Assembly (NCBI RefSeq): GCF_003336665.1
Contig: NZ_QPIJ01000014.1
Location: 17,013 to 81,012, forward strand
DNA from: Vreelandella rituensis
GTDB lineage: Bacteria > Pseudomonadota > Gammaproteobacteria > Pseudomonadales > Halomonadaceae
Direction: 5' to 3'
Length of the DNA stretch: 64,000 bases
In this document: positions 46,797 through 56,605 of the stretch, in pieces
Layout: each line of letters begins with the position of its first letter
How positions within the stretch are numbered: the first letter of the stretch is position 1
The notes under the pieces: generated by a model
What the model was told of the DNA's origin: nothing
Seen by the model: only the letters and a program-made list of their open reading frames with translations
Database searches by the model: none
Translations under genes and position numbers: made by a program

Positions 46797-47408
46797 TCAG
46801 GGGCAGACGTCAGCCGGGTAGGCCAGGCGCCGTGCCAGGGCGAACACGTGGGGGTCATCCACTTCGAGTTGGCGAAGTGAGGCTGCCAGGTTGAGCAGGT
46901 AGTCGCGGTTGGGGCCGCTGGGTCCGTGGGCTAGGGCGATCTGCTCGGCGATGGCATCCAGCGGGGCATCGCCGAGAAAGGCGGCATTGTCCTCGGTGGC
47001 CAGATAGACCAGCCCCTCGGCGCTGCTGTCGTCGGTAAAATGCAGCGCTACTACTTCGCGCAGATAACCGTTCTTCTCGCGCACATCCAAGGGCGCGAGC
47101 ACCTCCGGGGTGATGCGGTAGGCGATGCCGTGGCAGACCGCCCCAGGTTTACGCACCAGGGTGACCACCCGCCCCGGCGCCTCTGGGGTGCCGCGGTGGT
47201 CGTGTGAGCCCTGCCAGAAGCGACGTGACCAGCCATGAATGAAGGCGGGCCGCCGCTCTTGGTAGGGGAAGTCCACCTTCCAGATCAGCGAGCCGTAGCC
47301 GAACAGCCAGATTGCGTCGTGGCCGTCGAAGTGGGTCATCTGGCGGTTGAGGGTGGTGGTGTCCAGGGCCATGGTCGTCTGCAGCCAGTGGTGGGTGGAG
47401 CTCCCCAT
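46797..47408 (-). CDS. Glutathione-specific gamma-glutamylcyclotransferase, ChaC family
   Basis: A 203-residue protein whose core begins with IWLFGYGSLIWKVDFPYQERRPAFIHGWSRRFWQGS, the defining ChaC motif (the GYGSL loop binds substrate). The catalytic Glu is expected in the downstream VREKNGYLREVV part. It breaks glutathione, or another gamma-glutamyl compound, into 5-oxoproline and a cysteine-containing product. The start is uncertain: ATGs at 47408, 47372 and 47339 are in frame and none has a strong ribosome site; the core needs only the last of these. Confidence 0.9.
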   Translation of the reverse strand: MGSSTHHWLQTTMALDTTTLNRQMTHFDGHDAIWLFGYGSLIWKVDFPYQERRPAFIHGWSRRFWQGSHDHRGTPEAPGRVVTLVRKPGAVCHGIAYRITPEVLAPLDVREKNGYLREVVALHFTDDSSAEGLVYLATEDNAAFLGDAPLDAIAEQIALAHGPSGPNRDYLLNLAASLRQLEVDDPHVFALARRLAYPADVCP

Positions 47409-47517
47409 GATGCGTTGCGCGGCGGGGAAAGTCTAAGGGCCGCGCGCGACGCGGTCACGCCTGTGCGGTAGGCTGGCGGATTGTCCGCTTTCTACTGCTA
47501 CTGATGGAGTCTCTGCC

Positions 47518-48084
47518 ATGACCGTAATGATACTCGGCCTGTTGATCTTTCTGGGGGTGCACTCGGTGCGCATCGTCGCCGACGACTGGCGCAGCGCCCA
47601 GATCAAGCGCCTGGGCGAGCTGCCTTGGAAGGCCGCCTATTCGGTGGTCTCGATTATCGGCCTGGCGCTGGCGATCTGGGGCTATGGACAGATGCGCCTC
47701 GACCCCACCTGGGTGTGGTCTCCACCGGTGGGCCTGCGCCACGCCGTATCGCTGCTGATGATTCCCGCCTTTATTCTTCCGGTGGCGGCCTATGTGCCGG
47801 GCAACCATTTCAAGGCGAAGCTGGGTCATCCGATGATCATCGCCGTGAAGATTTGGGCCTTCGCCCACCTGCTGGCCAACGGTCGGCTGGGCGATATCGT
47901 CTTCTTCGGCGCCTTCCTGCTGTGGGCGGTGTTCGACTTCCGTTCCGCACGTCGTCGCCCGGCTCCCTCGACGCAGGCTCCGAGCATGGCGCGCACCGCC
48001 ATCACGGTGGTGGTCGGCCTGGTCGCCTACTATATCTTCGCCTTCCATCTGCATGTCTGGGTCACCGGTGTTCCGGTGATGTGA
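47518..48084 (+). CDS. NnrU-family inner-membrane protein
   Basis: A 188-residue hydrophobic protein with about five membrane segments. Its start LGLLIFLGVHSVRIVADDWR and the AYVPGNHFKAKLGHPMIIAVKIWAFAHLLANG segment are typical of NnrU, a family first noted near denitrification genes and related to the MddA methyltransferase fold. The molecular function is not established. The ATG at 47518 follows TGATGGAGTCT. It is divergent from the ChaC gene. Confidence 0.87.
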   Translation: MTVMILGLLIFLGVHSVRIVADDWRSAQIKRLGELPWKAAYSVVSIIGLALAIWGYGQMRLDPTWVWSPPVGLRHAVSLLMIPAFILPVAAYVPGNHFKAKLGHPMIIAVKIWAFAHLLANGRLGDIVFFGAFLLWAVFDFRSARRRPAPSTQAPSMARTAITVVVGLVAYYIFAFHLHVWVTGVPVM

Positions 48085-48253
48085 TTTCGGCAGCGGCGCC
48101 GCGAAATCCGTCAACCCGTGTCACCTTAAACGCTATGAAGCCAAGCTGACCTTTCTTGAGCTAAGTATAGTTTGGTCTTATTGCTGCTGGTGATAGCGCT
48201 AGTATTCGCGGTCGTGCTATAAACGAGAAACGTGAACTGGATTATCCTGACCT

Positions 48254-49108
48254 ATGCCCGTTGACCTGGAATCGCTCTACCCCAAGCTGATTCATCTGAT
48301 GCTGGACACCGTCTTCGTGGTCGATGGGGACCATCAGATCGTTTTGGTGAGTGATGCCTGTGAGGCACTGCTAGGTTACCGTGCCGACGAGTTGACCGGC
48401 ACCTCGATCACCGACTATATGCATCCTGACGACCTGGCGATCACCCAGGCCTCCATTCTCCGGGTCATGGACGGTCAGCCCCACCTCGATTTCCGCAACC
48501 GCTATATCCACAAGGATGGCGGTATCGTTCATATCCTGTGGTCTGCCCGCTGGTCCGAGGAGGATGAGGTGCGGATCGGGGTTGCGCGGGACGTGACGGC
48601 CCTTATGCAGGCCGAGGCGGAGTTACGTTTCCTCGCCCATCATGATCCACTGACAAAGCTGCCGAACCGATCGCTGTTCCATGATCGACTAAACTCAGGG
48701 CTGAGTGCTGCCCATCGTCACCAGAATGGCTTGGCGTTGCTTTTTGTGGATCTCAATGATTTCAAGTGTATCAACGATATCCATGGCCATGCGGTGGGTG
48801 ATGGTGTGCTCTGTACGGTGGCACGACGCCTGGAAGGTTGCGTACGTGAGACAGATACCTTGGCGCGGATGGGCGGTGATGAATTCACTATTCTGTTGAC
48901 GGATATCCAGTCAGCGGAGGCCGTTTCGCAGAAGGTAGAGCAGATTCGCATGGCCATGGTCGAGCCGTTGGGCGCTGAATTCGGCGGGATCAGAATGCCG
49001 TCCTGCAGTATCGGCGTGGCCCGTTATCCCGCTGACGGGGAAGATGCCGATACCCTGCTGAGCCATGCGGATGACGAGATGTACCGCATGAAAAGGCTCT
49101 GTCGGTAG
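48254..49108 (+). CDS. PAS-GGDEF diguanylate cyclase
   Basis: A 284-residue cytoplasmic protein. One PAS/PAC unit (MLDTVFVVDGDHQIVLVSDA to IGVARDVTALMQAEAELR, residues about 15-125) is followed by a GGDEF domain. That domain starts AHHDPLTKLPNRSLFHDRL and holds the intact active motif RMGGDEFTILLTD and the end CSIGVARYPADGEDADTLL. It lacks an obvious RxxD inhibitory site before GGDEF. It makes cyclic di-GMP; the stimulus is unknown. Confidence 0.9.
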   Translation: MPVDLESLYPKLIHLMLDTVFVVDGDHQIVLVSDACEALLGYRADELTGTSITDYMHPDDLAITQASILRVMDGQPHLDFRNRYIHKDGGIVHILWSARWSEEDEVRIGVARDVTALMQAEAELRFLAHHDPLTKLPNRSLFHDRLNSGLSAAHRHQNGLALLFVDLNDFKCINDIHGHAVGDGVLCTVARRLEGCVRETDTLARMGGDEFTILLTDIQSAEAVSQKVEQIRMAMVEPLGAEFGGIRMPSCSIGVARYPADGEDADTLLSHADDEMYRMKRLCR

Positions 49109-49242
49109 CGGGGTGACGAGCTTGCAGGATACCAATCAACACTGACTATCACTGGGCCGGCATTTATGTTTTTCGGCCTCTCAGACGATTTTGGGCAACC
49201 GACAATCCGACATACCGTCGCCAGCACGCCGCTAAGTGGTGT

Positions 49243-49265
49243 CCGCTCTGACTTGGCCAGAGCGG
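49243..49265. terminator. Hairpin between convergent genes
   Basis: A perfect 8-bp stem (CCGCTCTG / CAGAGCGG) with a 7-base loop lies between the plus-strand cyclase gene and the minus-strand RidA gene, 25 bases from the latter's stop. There is no T-run on either side, so a bidirectional terminator role is only possible. Confidence 0.4.
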
Positions 49266-49289
49266 TGATGGTGAGCCGGAGTAAAGAAA

Positions 49290-49643
49290 CTACTTGGCCA
49301 CAGCAGCGACAACGGAAATTTCCACCAGTAATTCGGGGCTGGCCATCCTGGCCTCGACACAGGCACGCGCAGGCGCGCATCCTTCGGGTACCCAGGTATC
49401 CCAGACCCGATTCATCGCCTCGAAAAGAGCCATGTCTTTCAGATACAACGTGGCAGAGAGCAAGTGATTACGGTCGCTGCCGACAGCTTCGAGAAGGGCG
49501 TCGACCTTGGCCAGCATGGTTTCGGTCTGGCCGGTGATATCGGCATGGCGATCCTCCGCTACCTGGCCACAGAGGTAGATAGTGTCGTGGTGTACAACGG
49601 CCCGGCTCATGCGGATGCCGGTTTCATGGCGTAAAAGTGTCAT
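49290..49643 (-). CDS. RidA-family enamine/imine deaminase
   Basis: A 117-residue Rid (YjgF/YER057c/UK114) protein. The catalytic Arg-containing segment [24 protein letters not shown] is present, with [10 protein letters not shown] in the first half. These proteins hydrolyse reactive enamine/imine intermediates released by amino-acid dehydrogenases or PLP enzymes. It lies 29 bases after a flavin/iron-sulfur dehydrogenase gene, the enzyme class that would produce imines, so the pairing makes sense. Confidence 0.9.
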   Translation of the reverse strand: MTLLRHETGIRMSRAVVHHDTIYLCGQVAEDRHADITGQTETMLAKVDALLEAVGSDRNHLLSATLYLKDMALFEAMNRVWDTWVPEGCAPARACVEARMASPELLVEISVVAAVAK

Positions 49644-49672
49644 CTTGGGGTTCCTGGAAAAAGTGGAAAGAA

Positions 49673-51076
49673 TCAGTCTGCGATATCTGCGAGTTCACCG
49701 ATGGTCAAGGGCTTGATAGGCGGACGGATATGGTAGTAGCCGACAGCATCGATAGATTGATTGCTGCGCTCGGCGAGCACCTGGGAAACCGTCAGCCCGC
49801 AAAGGCGTCCCTGGCACGACCCCATGCCAGCCCGGCAGAAAGCTTTTGCCTGGTTGGGTCCCTGGCAACCGGCATCTGCGATGTGGCGCAGCTCACCGGC
49901 GGTGATTTCCTCGCAGCGACAAACAATAGTGTCATCCTCGGGAATAAGGAAGGATCGAGCAGGTTGATAGAGGACATCCAAGAAAGGCCGGATGGCTTGA
50001 TGCGGTCCCAGGCGCCGACGAATGGGTGCCGCTCGCGTATCGCGCTTTCCTTCCTCCAGCTGCCCTAGCTGCTTGGCAATCTGCAATACCGAAAGCCGTC
50101 CGGTTTCCTCGGCTGCCTGCGCACCGGCAATGCCGCTTGAATCACCTGCCACGAAGATGCCGGCTCTCGAAGTTTCACCCCAGACATCGACGTCTGGGTG
50201 CCAGCACTGTTGTTGCTCGTGCCAGCGGTGCTCAAGCTCTAACGCTCTCGTCAACTGCACGTTGGGTACGACGCCCTGGTGGACCAGAAGAGAGCGACAA
50301 TAGAGCTCATGATCCACTCCCTTGCGACGATAGCACACCCTGTCTAGGTGATCATCGTTGCCCGACTCGGCTCTCAGGCTTTCTACCCCAGTGATATGTG
50401 GAATCCCCGAGCGCTTGAGTGTGCGCAGCAGGCCCACTCCCTTGAGAAGCAACTTGGGATTACGCAGCGCACCGGGGCTATATCGTGCTGCACGAAGGTA
50501 GTTGTCGCGTGGAGTGGTATCCAGCACAGCCTCGATAGGCACACCTGCGTGGGATAACTGGCTGGCGATCAACAACAAGAGAGGGCCACTGCCAGCCAGT
50601 ACCAGCGGTGCTGGTGGCACCAGGGCACTATTCTTGAGTAGCACTTGAGCGGCGCCGCAGGTCATGACACCCGGGAGCGTCCAGCCAGAAAACGGCACCG
50701 GCCGCTCTTGGGCGCCGGTCGCAATCAATAGCCTCCGAGCACGGACCTGCCGGCTACGGCCATGATGAGAGACATTTATCGTCAGATCGTCCTCGACATC
50801 CCATACCGAGGTGCCAGGCAGATAGTCGGTGTGCGATGCCTGCATGGCCTCGAGCAGCAGCCGGCCCTTGTAGTAGTCGCTGCCCAGTACACCCTCGTCA
50901 GCTAACGGTGCTCGCTCGATAGCTCGGTAGATCTGTCCACCGGCCTCTTCTTGCTCATCGATCAGGACGGTGGCTAGTCCAAGTTGTCCCGCTTCTGCGG
51001 CGGAGGCCATTCCGGCGGGACCTGCACCGATGATAGCAAGGTCATAACAATACTCGGTCGTGTCGCGGTCACTCAT
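49673..51076 (-). CDS. FAD/NAD(P)-binding subunit of a three-part amine/amino-acid dehydrogenase (HcnB/OoxA/LhpE-like)
   Basis: A 467-residue flavoprotein. An N-terminal dinucleotide site ([16 protein letters not shown]), a second one near residue 150 ([16 protein letters not shown]) and a C-terminal [2Fe-2S]-type BFD-like region ([13 protein letters not shown] with [19 protein letters not shown]) are seen in order. This layout is that of the subunit from hydrogen cyanide synthase, octopine/nopaline oxidase and D-hydroxyproline dehydrogenase. It overlaps the small iron-sulfur subunit gene by four bases. It relays electrons from the substrate-oxidising subunit to an acceptor. Confidence 0.9.
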   Translation of the reverse strand: MSDRDTTEYCYDLAIIGAGPAGMASAAEAGQLGLATVLIDEQEEAGGQIYRAIERAPLADEGVLGSDYYKGRLLLEAMQASHTDYLPGTSVWDVEDDLTINVSHHGRSRQVRARRLLIATGAQERPVPFSGWTLPGVMTCGAAQVLLKNSALVPPAPLVLAGSGPLLLLIASQLSHAGVPIEAVLDTTPRDNYLRAARYSPGALRNPKLLLKGVGLLRTLKRSGIPHITGVESLRAESGNDDHLDRVCYRRKGVDHELYCRSLLVHQGVVPNVQLTRALELEHRWHEQQQCWHPDVDVWGETSRAGIFVAGDSSGIAGAQAAEETGRLSVLQIAKQLGQLEEGKRDTRAAPIRRRLGPHQAIRPFLDVLYQPARSFLIPEDDTIVCRCEEITAGELRHIADAGCQGPNQAKAFCRAGMGSCQGRLCGLTVSQVLAERSNQSIDAVGYYHIRPPIKPLTIGELADIAD

Positions 51077-51405
51077 GTTGTTGGCTCCTGCCGGGGCTCA
51101 TGGATATCGCGGGCACCGACTTGGCGGCGAATCTGCATCCCATCGCGGACCTTCACCATGCAGCCTTGCTGATTGGCCACGCCGTCTATGTCCAGCAGAC
51201 ATTCGAAGCACACGCCCATCAGGCAATAAGGTGCTCGCGGGCTACCGCTTGTCGGCGTCGTGCGGGACGGCACCAGACCAGCCATCAACACGACTGCGGC
51301 GGCTGTATCATGACTGTCCACCTTGATTGCCTGACCCTCCACGAAGACAGTCACCGGCTCACTAGCACGCATGGGCAGACGTTCAAAGTGTGAAACGTTC
51401 GGCAT
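51073..51405 (-). CDS. Small [2Fe-2S] subunit of the amine/amino-acid dehydrogenase (HcnA/LhpF-like)
   Basis: A 110-residue protein of the Fer2_4 type. Cysteines are in YCLMGVCFECLLDIDG and QQGCMV, in the spacing of a plant-type [2Fe-2S] cluster, though the first cysteine pair is arranged as in this special subfamily. The ATG at 51405 starts MPNVSHFERLP and lies within the last codons of the catalytic subunit gene (23-base overlap). Overlaps on both sides show that the three subunits are co-translated. Confidence 0.9.
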   Translation of the reverse strand: MPNVSHFERLPMRASEPVTVFVEGQAIKVDSHDTAAAVVLMAGLVPSRTTPTSGSPRAPYCLMGVCFECLLDIDGVANQQGCMVKVRDGMQIRRQVGARDIHEPRQEPTT

Positions 51406-52510
51406 GGAATACCTCCAGAGAAGGGTCGTGCCGGTCGCTGGCAATCCAGTCAGCCAGCGGACCTTCATGAAAGGCCGCCAAGGTCACGCCACTGTGGCAG
51501 GTGACCAGGTACGCACCAGGATAGGTGGTCGATGCTTGATAGATTGGGTAGCCATCCGGTGTCATGACGCGCAATGCGCCCCAGGCGCGAACCAGTTTCA
51601 CATCGCGCAGCAAGGGGAACAGCCTGATGGCACGATGGGCTATCTTTGCCATGACTTCGGTAGTGGTTCCGCTGTCGAAGCCCACGTCTTCCTTGGAATC
51701 ACCGATCTGGACGGTACCCTCACCGGTCTGCCGGACATGCCCGGTGGGATAGTCGAGGAAGGGACGAACCCGTTCGCCCACGAGTACTTGTCCACGGTTG
51801 GGCGACAACGGTGCAGACAGACCAACCTGTGGGGCCAGCTCACGATTACCCAGACCGGCACACAGCACGACCCGAGCACAGTCCCAGTCACCACCGGCAC
51901 GTGCACGGATACGAAACCCCTCGGGACGGGGATCAATGGTTTCCACCCGTCCAGTGTTGTCGATGATGCCCCCCTGCGCCTTGAAGCGTTCCGTCATGGC
52001 ACGCAGTAGCAGCAATGGGTTCACGTGGCCATCTTCCGGACACCAAGTGGCGCCGGCTACCGTATCCCCTACTTCAGGAATCTTCTCCCGGACCTGCTTC
52101 AGGTCCAATGTTTCGTAGGGATAGTCTCCGCCTGCCGCTTCGTGCATTTTGCCCAGCATGCGGGCACGGGCGTCGAGTTCCTGTTCTGTCAGGCAGAGAT
52201 ATAAACCACCACGCTGCTGAAGCTGGATATCGACTCCGGTGGAATCCTGAAGAGAAGCAGCGAAGGTGGACCATAGCCGTGCGGATAGCCGAGTGATATC
52301 GGCATATTCCGGCAGGGTGTCTCCCTTTCCCTGCACCCATACCAGGCCAAAATTCCCTCTGGAGGCACGCAACGCCACGTCACCCTCGTCGAGCACAGCG
52401 ACATGAAACCCGTTGCGTTGCAGCCCTAGTGCGATTGCCATGCCAACCAGGCCGCCGCCTATCAGGCAGACATCGGCGATACGTGCTCCTGGCGTCGCTG
52501 TTTCCGTCAT
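51383..52510 (-). CDS. FAD-dependent D-amino-acid / amine oxidoreductase subunit (DadA/HcnC-like)
   Basis: A 375-residue DAO-fold flavoprotein. The FAD site is CLIGGGLVGMAIALGLQ at the N-terminus; VVLCAGLGNRELAPQVGL and the late THPDGYPIYQAS/YLVTCHSGVTLAAFHEGPLADWI regions follow the family. It oxidises the C-N bond of an amino acid or secondary amine. Together with the two following subunits it forms the HcnABC/LhpBEF/Oox type complex. No hydroxyproline epimerase or opine-specific gene is adjacent, so the substrate stays open. Confidence 0.9.
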   Translation of the reverse strand: MTETATPGARIADVCLIGGGLVGMAIALGLQRNGFHVAVLDEGDVALRASRGNFGLVWVQGKGDTLPEYADITRLSARLWSTFAASLQDSTGVDIQLQQRGGLYLCLTEQELDARARMLGKMHEAAGGDYPYETLDLKQVREKIPEVGDTVAGATWCPEDGHVNPLLLLRAMTERFKAQGGIIDNTGRVETIDPRPEGFRIRARAGGDWDCARVVLCAGLGNRELAPQVGLSAPLSPNRGQVLVGERVRPFLDYPTGHVRQTGEGTVQIGDSKEDVGFDSGTTTEVMAKIAHRAIRLFPLLRDVKLVRAWGALRVMTPDGYPIYQASTTYPGAYLVTCHSGVTLAAFHEGPLADWIASDRHDPSLEVFHAERFTL

Positions 52511-52576
52511 GGTGAATCCTCGCCTCGTTCCGGGAAATTCGATGAGCCCGACCGAATGGCCGGGCCATGAAACGTA

Positions 52577-53575
52577 TCAACGACCGGCGCGATCCAGCAC
52601 ATCGTTAGCCCATTCGCTTCCGATATCGTCGAGAATCACGGGCCATACTGTCTCGCGGACGATTTCCGCATGCCCGGCGATCTGCTCGTCCGATGCTGAG
52701 ACAATGGTGGCACCCGCTTCTTCAAGAAGCTGCTCGTTGCGAGCCTGGTCCGCCTCGGCATTTTCCCAGCGGTTCGTCTCGAAGCGCTCTGCTGCTGCGG
52801 CCAAGGCTTCTTGCTGACCCTCGGTCAAGCTATCGTAGGCGGGTTGATTGATCAGCAGGTACCACATCTCGAAATGCGTATTGAGCGGCAGGTAATACTG
52901 CGTCACATCGCGGAAGGAGGCGTAATAGCCTTCGGCTCCCGAGCCCATGATGCCGTCGACCACGCCGGTCTGGATGGCGGTAAAGGCATCCGAGAAAGGC
53001 AAGGGGGAACCGATGTATCCGATGTTATCTGCCATCAGCTGGAAGGATTTCATCGGTGGCACACGCAATCTGGCACCCTTTTCAGCGGTCGGGTCGGTGG
53101 CATTTTCCACCTCGGTGTTCAGTGCCACCCCGCCGAAATAGACCGGCCATGCTCCCAGAACATGAATATCCTGCTCCGCATAAAGTTGCTCGACCGTCTC
53201 ACGCAGGGGAGCGCCAGCCGTGAATGTCTTTTCGGCGTCTTCCCAGCTCTGCACAAGATAAGGAAGGTAGGCCAGCTGGAAGCGACGATCGACTTCTGAG
53301 GAGGGAGGCTGAACAGCCATATCCACTGAACCGATGCTAAGCCCCTCCTGGACCGTGGTGTAGTCGCCAAGGGCACTGGCCGGGAACAACCGGATATTCA
53401 CCGCACCATCGGTGGCCTCTGCTACTTCTTCGGCGAATACGCGGGCGTCATTGTCGATGGCGGTCCCTTCGGGACGTACATGCGACAACATCAGGGTGGC
53501 AGCTTCGGCCATCGTGCTTGCCGAGACCGACAGGGCGATAGCGGCAGTCAGAATCTTAACTGAAGGCATTTTCAT
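52577..53575 (-). CDS. TRAP transporter substrate-binding protein, DctP family
   Basis: A 332-residue exported protein with a signal peptide ending near STMAEA. Family features include SHVRPEGTAIDNDARVFAEEV, the AKVPPMKSFQ-like RLRVPPMKSFQLMADNIG with the substrate-binding Arg, and QTGVVDGIMGSG. The ATG at 53575 follows GGAGAAAAC and is preferred to one 12 bases upstream. It binds the solute, probably a carboxylate or amino acid, in the periplasm. It lies directly upstream of the dehydrogenase subunits on the same strand. Confidence 0.92.
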   Translation of the reverse strand: MKMPSVKILTAAIALSVSASTMAEAATLMLSHVRPEGTAIDNDARVFAEEVAEATDGAVNIRLFPASALGDYTTVQEGLSIGSVDMAVQPPSSEVDRRFQLAYLPYLVQSWEDAEKTFTAGAPLRETVEQLYAEQDIHVLGAWPVYFGGVALNTEVENATDPTAEKGARLRVPPMKSFQLMADNIGYIGSPLPFSDAFTAIQTGVVDGIMGSGAEGYYASFRDVTQYYLPLNTHFEMWYLLINQPAYDSLTEGQQEALAAAAERFETNRWENAEADQARNEQLLEEAGATIVSASDEQIAGHAEIVRETVWPVILDDIGSEWANDVLDRAGR

Positions 53576-53627
53576 TGTTTTCTCCATTCTTTCATTGCGG
53601 GTGTCGTGATCGCTTTATTGCGACCGG

Positions 53628-54926
53628 TCAGTAGCCGAACAGGCCGGGTAGAAACTCGGACAGGTCAGGCCAGGCTGAAACCAGCACCACCACGGGCAGG
53701 TAACCAAACAGGATCAGTTTCATGGCGGGCTTGACTACCTCGGTGAACTTCACCTTGCCGATACGGGCACCGAGATAGAGGATGCTTGCGTAGGGTGGAG
53801 TCACGCCGCCCATGGCGGTGTTGACACCCATGATCGCAGCGAACTGAACGGGACTGACTCCCAGGGCTTCCATCAGGGGAAGTAGCAAAGGGCCGGTCAG
53901 GATGATGGCGGTGATATCGTTGACCACCATGCCGATGCCGAAAAGCATCAGATTGATAAGCAGCAACAAAAGGAACTTGTTGTCGGTAATTTCGAAGATC
54001 ATTTCGACCAAGGCTTGGGGAATGCCTTCCCGTACGAACAGCTGACTGAGTATCAAGCTGAACAGGATCATGATCAGAATCGCGCCGATAGAGGTAGCAG
54101 ACTCCTTGCCTGACTCAAACAGCGTCCTCCAGGTCAGACCTCGATAGATCATGAAGCCCACTGGCAGGGCATAGATGACGGCAACGGCTGCAGCCTCGGT
54201 AGGCGTCATGATGCCACCGTAGATACCACCGAGAATGATCACTGGCATTAATAGTGCCGGTATCGCATGAAAAGTGCGTCGGCCGGCATCACGGATTCTC
54301 TGGTCGAACGCCATCGGCTCGTCAAGCACCAGATCAAACTTACGCGACATGACCATGTTGACGATGCAGAAGAGGAGCATGATCAGCAGACCCGGCCCCA
54401 GGGTGGCCAGAAAGCTCGCCAGTATGGAGGTGTCCGTGACCCACCCATAGACAATCATCGTGACGCTGGGTGGTATCAGTAAGCCGAGAATCGAGGAGTT
54501 TGCAATCAGCGCCGTGGCGTAGGCGCGGGGGTAACCTTTGCGCTCCATCTCAGGAATGAGAATGGGGCCAATGGCCGCAATACCCGTCAGACCGCTGCCG
54601 GAAATAGCGCCGATGATGGCGCAGCTGATCGTTGCCATCACGCCCAGGCCGCCGCGAACACGTCCCACGAAGATGTTGACGAATCTGAGAAGGCTGGAGG
54701 CAATGCCACTGACGCTCATCAGCGTTCCAGCAAAGACGAAGAGTGGGATTGCCAGGAGTATCGGGTTGGTGAGCTGGCTGAATCCCCACATCATCATGCC
54801 GCGCATCGTCGATTCGCCGATCATGGTCATGACCATGAGAGCTGCACCGAAGCAGTAGGGCAGGGGGACACCGAGGGTCAGCAACACGATCAGTACAGCA
54901 AATGCCAGCAGCGCTATCTCAATCAT
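53628..54926 (-). CDS. TRAP transporter large permease, DctM family
   Basis: A 432-residue protein with about twelve membrane segments. GAISGSGLTGIAAIGPILIPEMERKGYPRAYA and the GLLIPPSVTMIVYG segment are the DctM signature. It is the sodium-driven pore of the TRAP importer. Its start overlaps the small permease gene by eight bases. Confidence 0.93.
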   Translation of the reverse strand: MIEIALLAFAVLIVLLTLGVPLPYCFGAALMVMTMIGESTMRGMMMWGFSQLTNPILLAIPLFVFAGTLMSVSGIASSLLRFVNIFVGRVRGGLGVMATISCAIIGAISGSGLTGIAAIGPILIPEMERKGYPRAYATALIANSSILGLLIPPSVTMIVYGWVTDTSILASFLATLGPGLLIMLLFCIVNMVMSRKFDLVLDEPMAFDQRIRDAGRRTFHAIPALLMPVIILGGIYGGIMTPTEAAAVAVIYALPVGFMIYRGLTWRTLFESGKESATSIGAILIMILFSLILSQLFVREGIPQALVEMIFEITDNKFLLLLLINLMLFGIGMVVNDITAIILTGPLLLPLMEALGVSPVQFAAIMGVNTAMGGVTPPYASILYLGARIGKVKFTEVVKPAMKLILFGYLPVVVLVSAWPDLSEFLPGLFGY

Positions 54927-55500
54927 GATTTTTGTCCTTATTGTTATCAGCCAAATTGTTATCAGCCAATACCTTGAATTCCTGAACCTCAGCAGTTTCG
55001 GGATAATCGGGGTCGCTAGAGGGTTGGTCGGGTTTTTGGCGAATACCCAACAGGTAGCCGAGATTGCGCAGCAAGTGCCAGAGGGTAAAGACGACCATCA
55101 GGACCAGACCGACTATTAGCGCGGATTCATAGACGATGGTCGGGATATACAGCGTTGGGGTGCTCTTGCCGATCCGGGAGGCATAGCTGAAGTAATCCCA
55201 TGCCCAAGTAGTCAGCCAAATCGAGATAATCAGGCTGATGGTGTCGGAAAATGCCTGCAGGAAGCCCTTGGCACGGTCCGTCTTCAAGAAGATGTCCAGG
55301 ACGTTGGCTCTGATCTGAGTATCCTCACGCGAAGCGTTGACACTGCCGAGCATATAAAGCCAGAGGGTAGGGATCAGCGTGGCTTCTTCGAGACCCATGA
55401 CCGGCATCTCAAGGAGGTAGCGAGTGATAACCTGGATGAATTGACTGCCTGCCACCAGGATGATCAGCAGGGTTAAGGTATAGCGAAAAAATCGTTCCAT
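54919..55500 (-). CDS. TRAP transporter small permease, DctQ family
   Basis: A 193-residue protein with four membrane segments and a polar C-terminal tail of about 45 residues rich in Asp and Asn. RYLLEMPVMGLEEATLIPTLWLYMLGSV carries the DctQ pattern with its acidic residues in the second helix region. It is the first gene of the TRAP and dehydrogenase operon and lies divergent from a LysR gene. Confidence 0.9.
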   Translation of the reverse strand: MERFFRYTLTLLIILVAGSQFIQVITRYLLEMPVMGLEEATLIPTLWLYMLGSVNASREDTQIRANVLDIFLKTDRAKGFLQAFSDTISLIISIWLTTWAWDYFSYASRIGKSTPTLYIPTIVYESALIVGLVLMVVFTLWHLLRNLGYLLGIRQKPDQPSSDPDYPETAEVQEFKVLADNNLADNNKDKNHD

Positions 55501-55642
55501 AGGGCCTTCTCGCGTGTTGTGTTTGTATGCCAGGGCCGTGAAGTAGCGTCATCGACATCTTGGCTGTCGTCATATATAACATCCAATCGTTTATTCGTAT
55601 CTGTTGATAACATGATGTTATCAATTTGCTTGGAGAGCCTGC

Positions 55643-56605
55643 ATGGCCAAATTGACCTACCGGCAGATCGAAGCCTTCCGGGCCGTCATGATCAATGGAA
55701 CAACCAGAGGAGCAGCGGAGATCCTTTATGTCTCCCAGCCTGCTGTAAGCCGCTTGTTGACCGACTTCGAAGAGACCATCGGGGTGAAGATGTTCGAACG
55801 GCGTCGGCGCAGGCTGGTCCCCACGCCGGAGGCGCGCTTCTTCTATGAGGAAGTGGAACGAGCCTTCGTCTCGCTGGAAAAACTGTCCCGGGCAGCGGAG
55901 GAGCTGAGGGAGTTTCACCTGGGGTCGCTGCGTATCGCTTCCATGCCTGCCGTGTCGGTAGAGTTCCTGCCAGCCTTGACCGACCAGTTCTGTCAACTGC
56001 ATCCCGGCGTGTCAGTCACCCTGCAGGTGCGCAGCACTCAGCAGGTGGTTGACCTGGTGGCCAGTCAGCACTTCGATCTAGGGGTAATCTCGGGTATAGA
56101 ACTCAACGACCCGAGCATCGAGGCAAGCGTTCTCGCCGATAGCCGTTTGGTCTGTGTTCTGCCCTCAGGGCATCGGCTTGCCGACCACGATGTCATTCGG
56201 CCGCGGGATCTGGAGGGGGAAATCTTTGTATCACTTGGCTCAGAGCAGAGTATCCGCCACAAGATTGATAGTGTCTTTGAGCGCGAAGGCGTTAGCCGAC
56301 AATTGATGATCGAGACTCAGCTGGGTTACGCCGCCTGCGCTTTCGTGCTCGCCGGTAGTGGTGTCTCATTGGTTGATCCCATCACTGCCTGGCACTATCG
56401 ACGTCTAGGCCTGATCGTGAAGCGTTTCGAGCCGAGAGTACCCTACCGCTACAGCATGATTTTCCCCAAACAGAGGGGGCAGTCCGGTCTTACCAAATCC
56501 TTTCTAGAACTGCTGAGCAACTCGCTGATGGAGCTTGAGAAAGAATCTGCTGGCCTGTTTGAGAGGCAGTTACAGCCCTTGGTGGCCGGAGAGGGTCGTG
56601 TCTAG
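55643..56605 (+). CDS. LysR-family transcriptional regulator
   Basis: A 320-residue regulator with a LysR helix-turn-helix (IEAFRAVMINGTTRGAAEILYVSQPAVSRLLTDFE at residues 9-43) and a ligand-binding domain. It reads away from the TRAP/dehydrogenase operon with 142 bases between the two starts, so it is the probable activator of that operon. The ATTxTTATxA-rich DNA between them around 55570-55620 should hold its binding sites. Confidence 0.92.
   Translation: MAKLTYRQIEAFRAVMINGTTRGAAEILYVSQPAVSRLLTDFEETIGVKMFERRRRRLVPTPEARFFYEEVERAFVSLEKLSRAAEELREFHLGSLRIASMPAVSVEFLPALTDQFCQLHPGVSVTLQVRSTQQVVDLVASQHFDLGVISGIELNDPSIEASVLADSRLVCVLPSGHRLADHDVIRPRDLEGEIFVSLGSEQSIRHKIDSVFEREGVSRQLMIETQLGYAACAFVLAGSGVSLVDPITAWHYRRLGLIVKRFEPRVPYRYSMIFPKQRGQSGLTKSFLELLSNSLMELEKESAGLFERQLQPLVAGEGRV

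Noticed and set aside
45507..46880. 457-codon plus-strand frame opposite the threonine ammonia-lyase gene
   Set aside because: It is fully antisense to a gene with intact PLP and ACT motifs and itself looks like no known protein.
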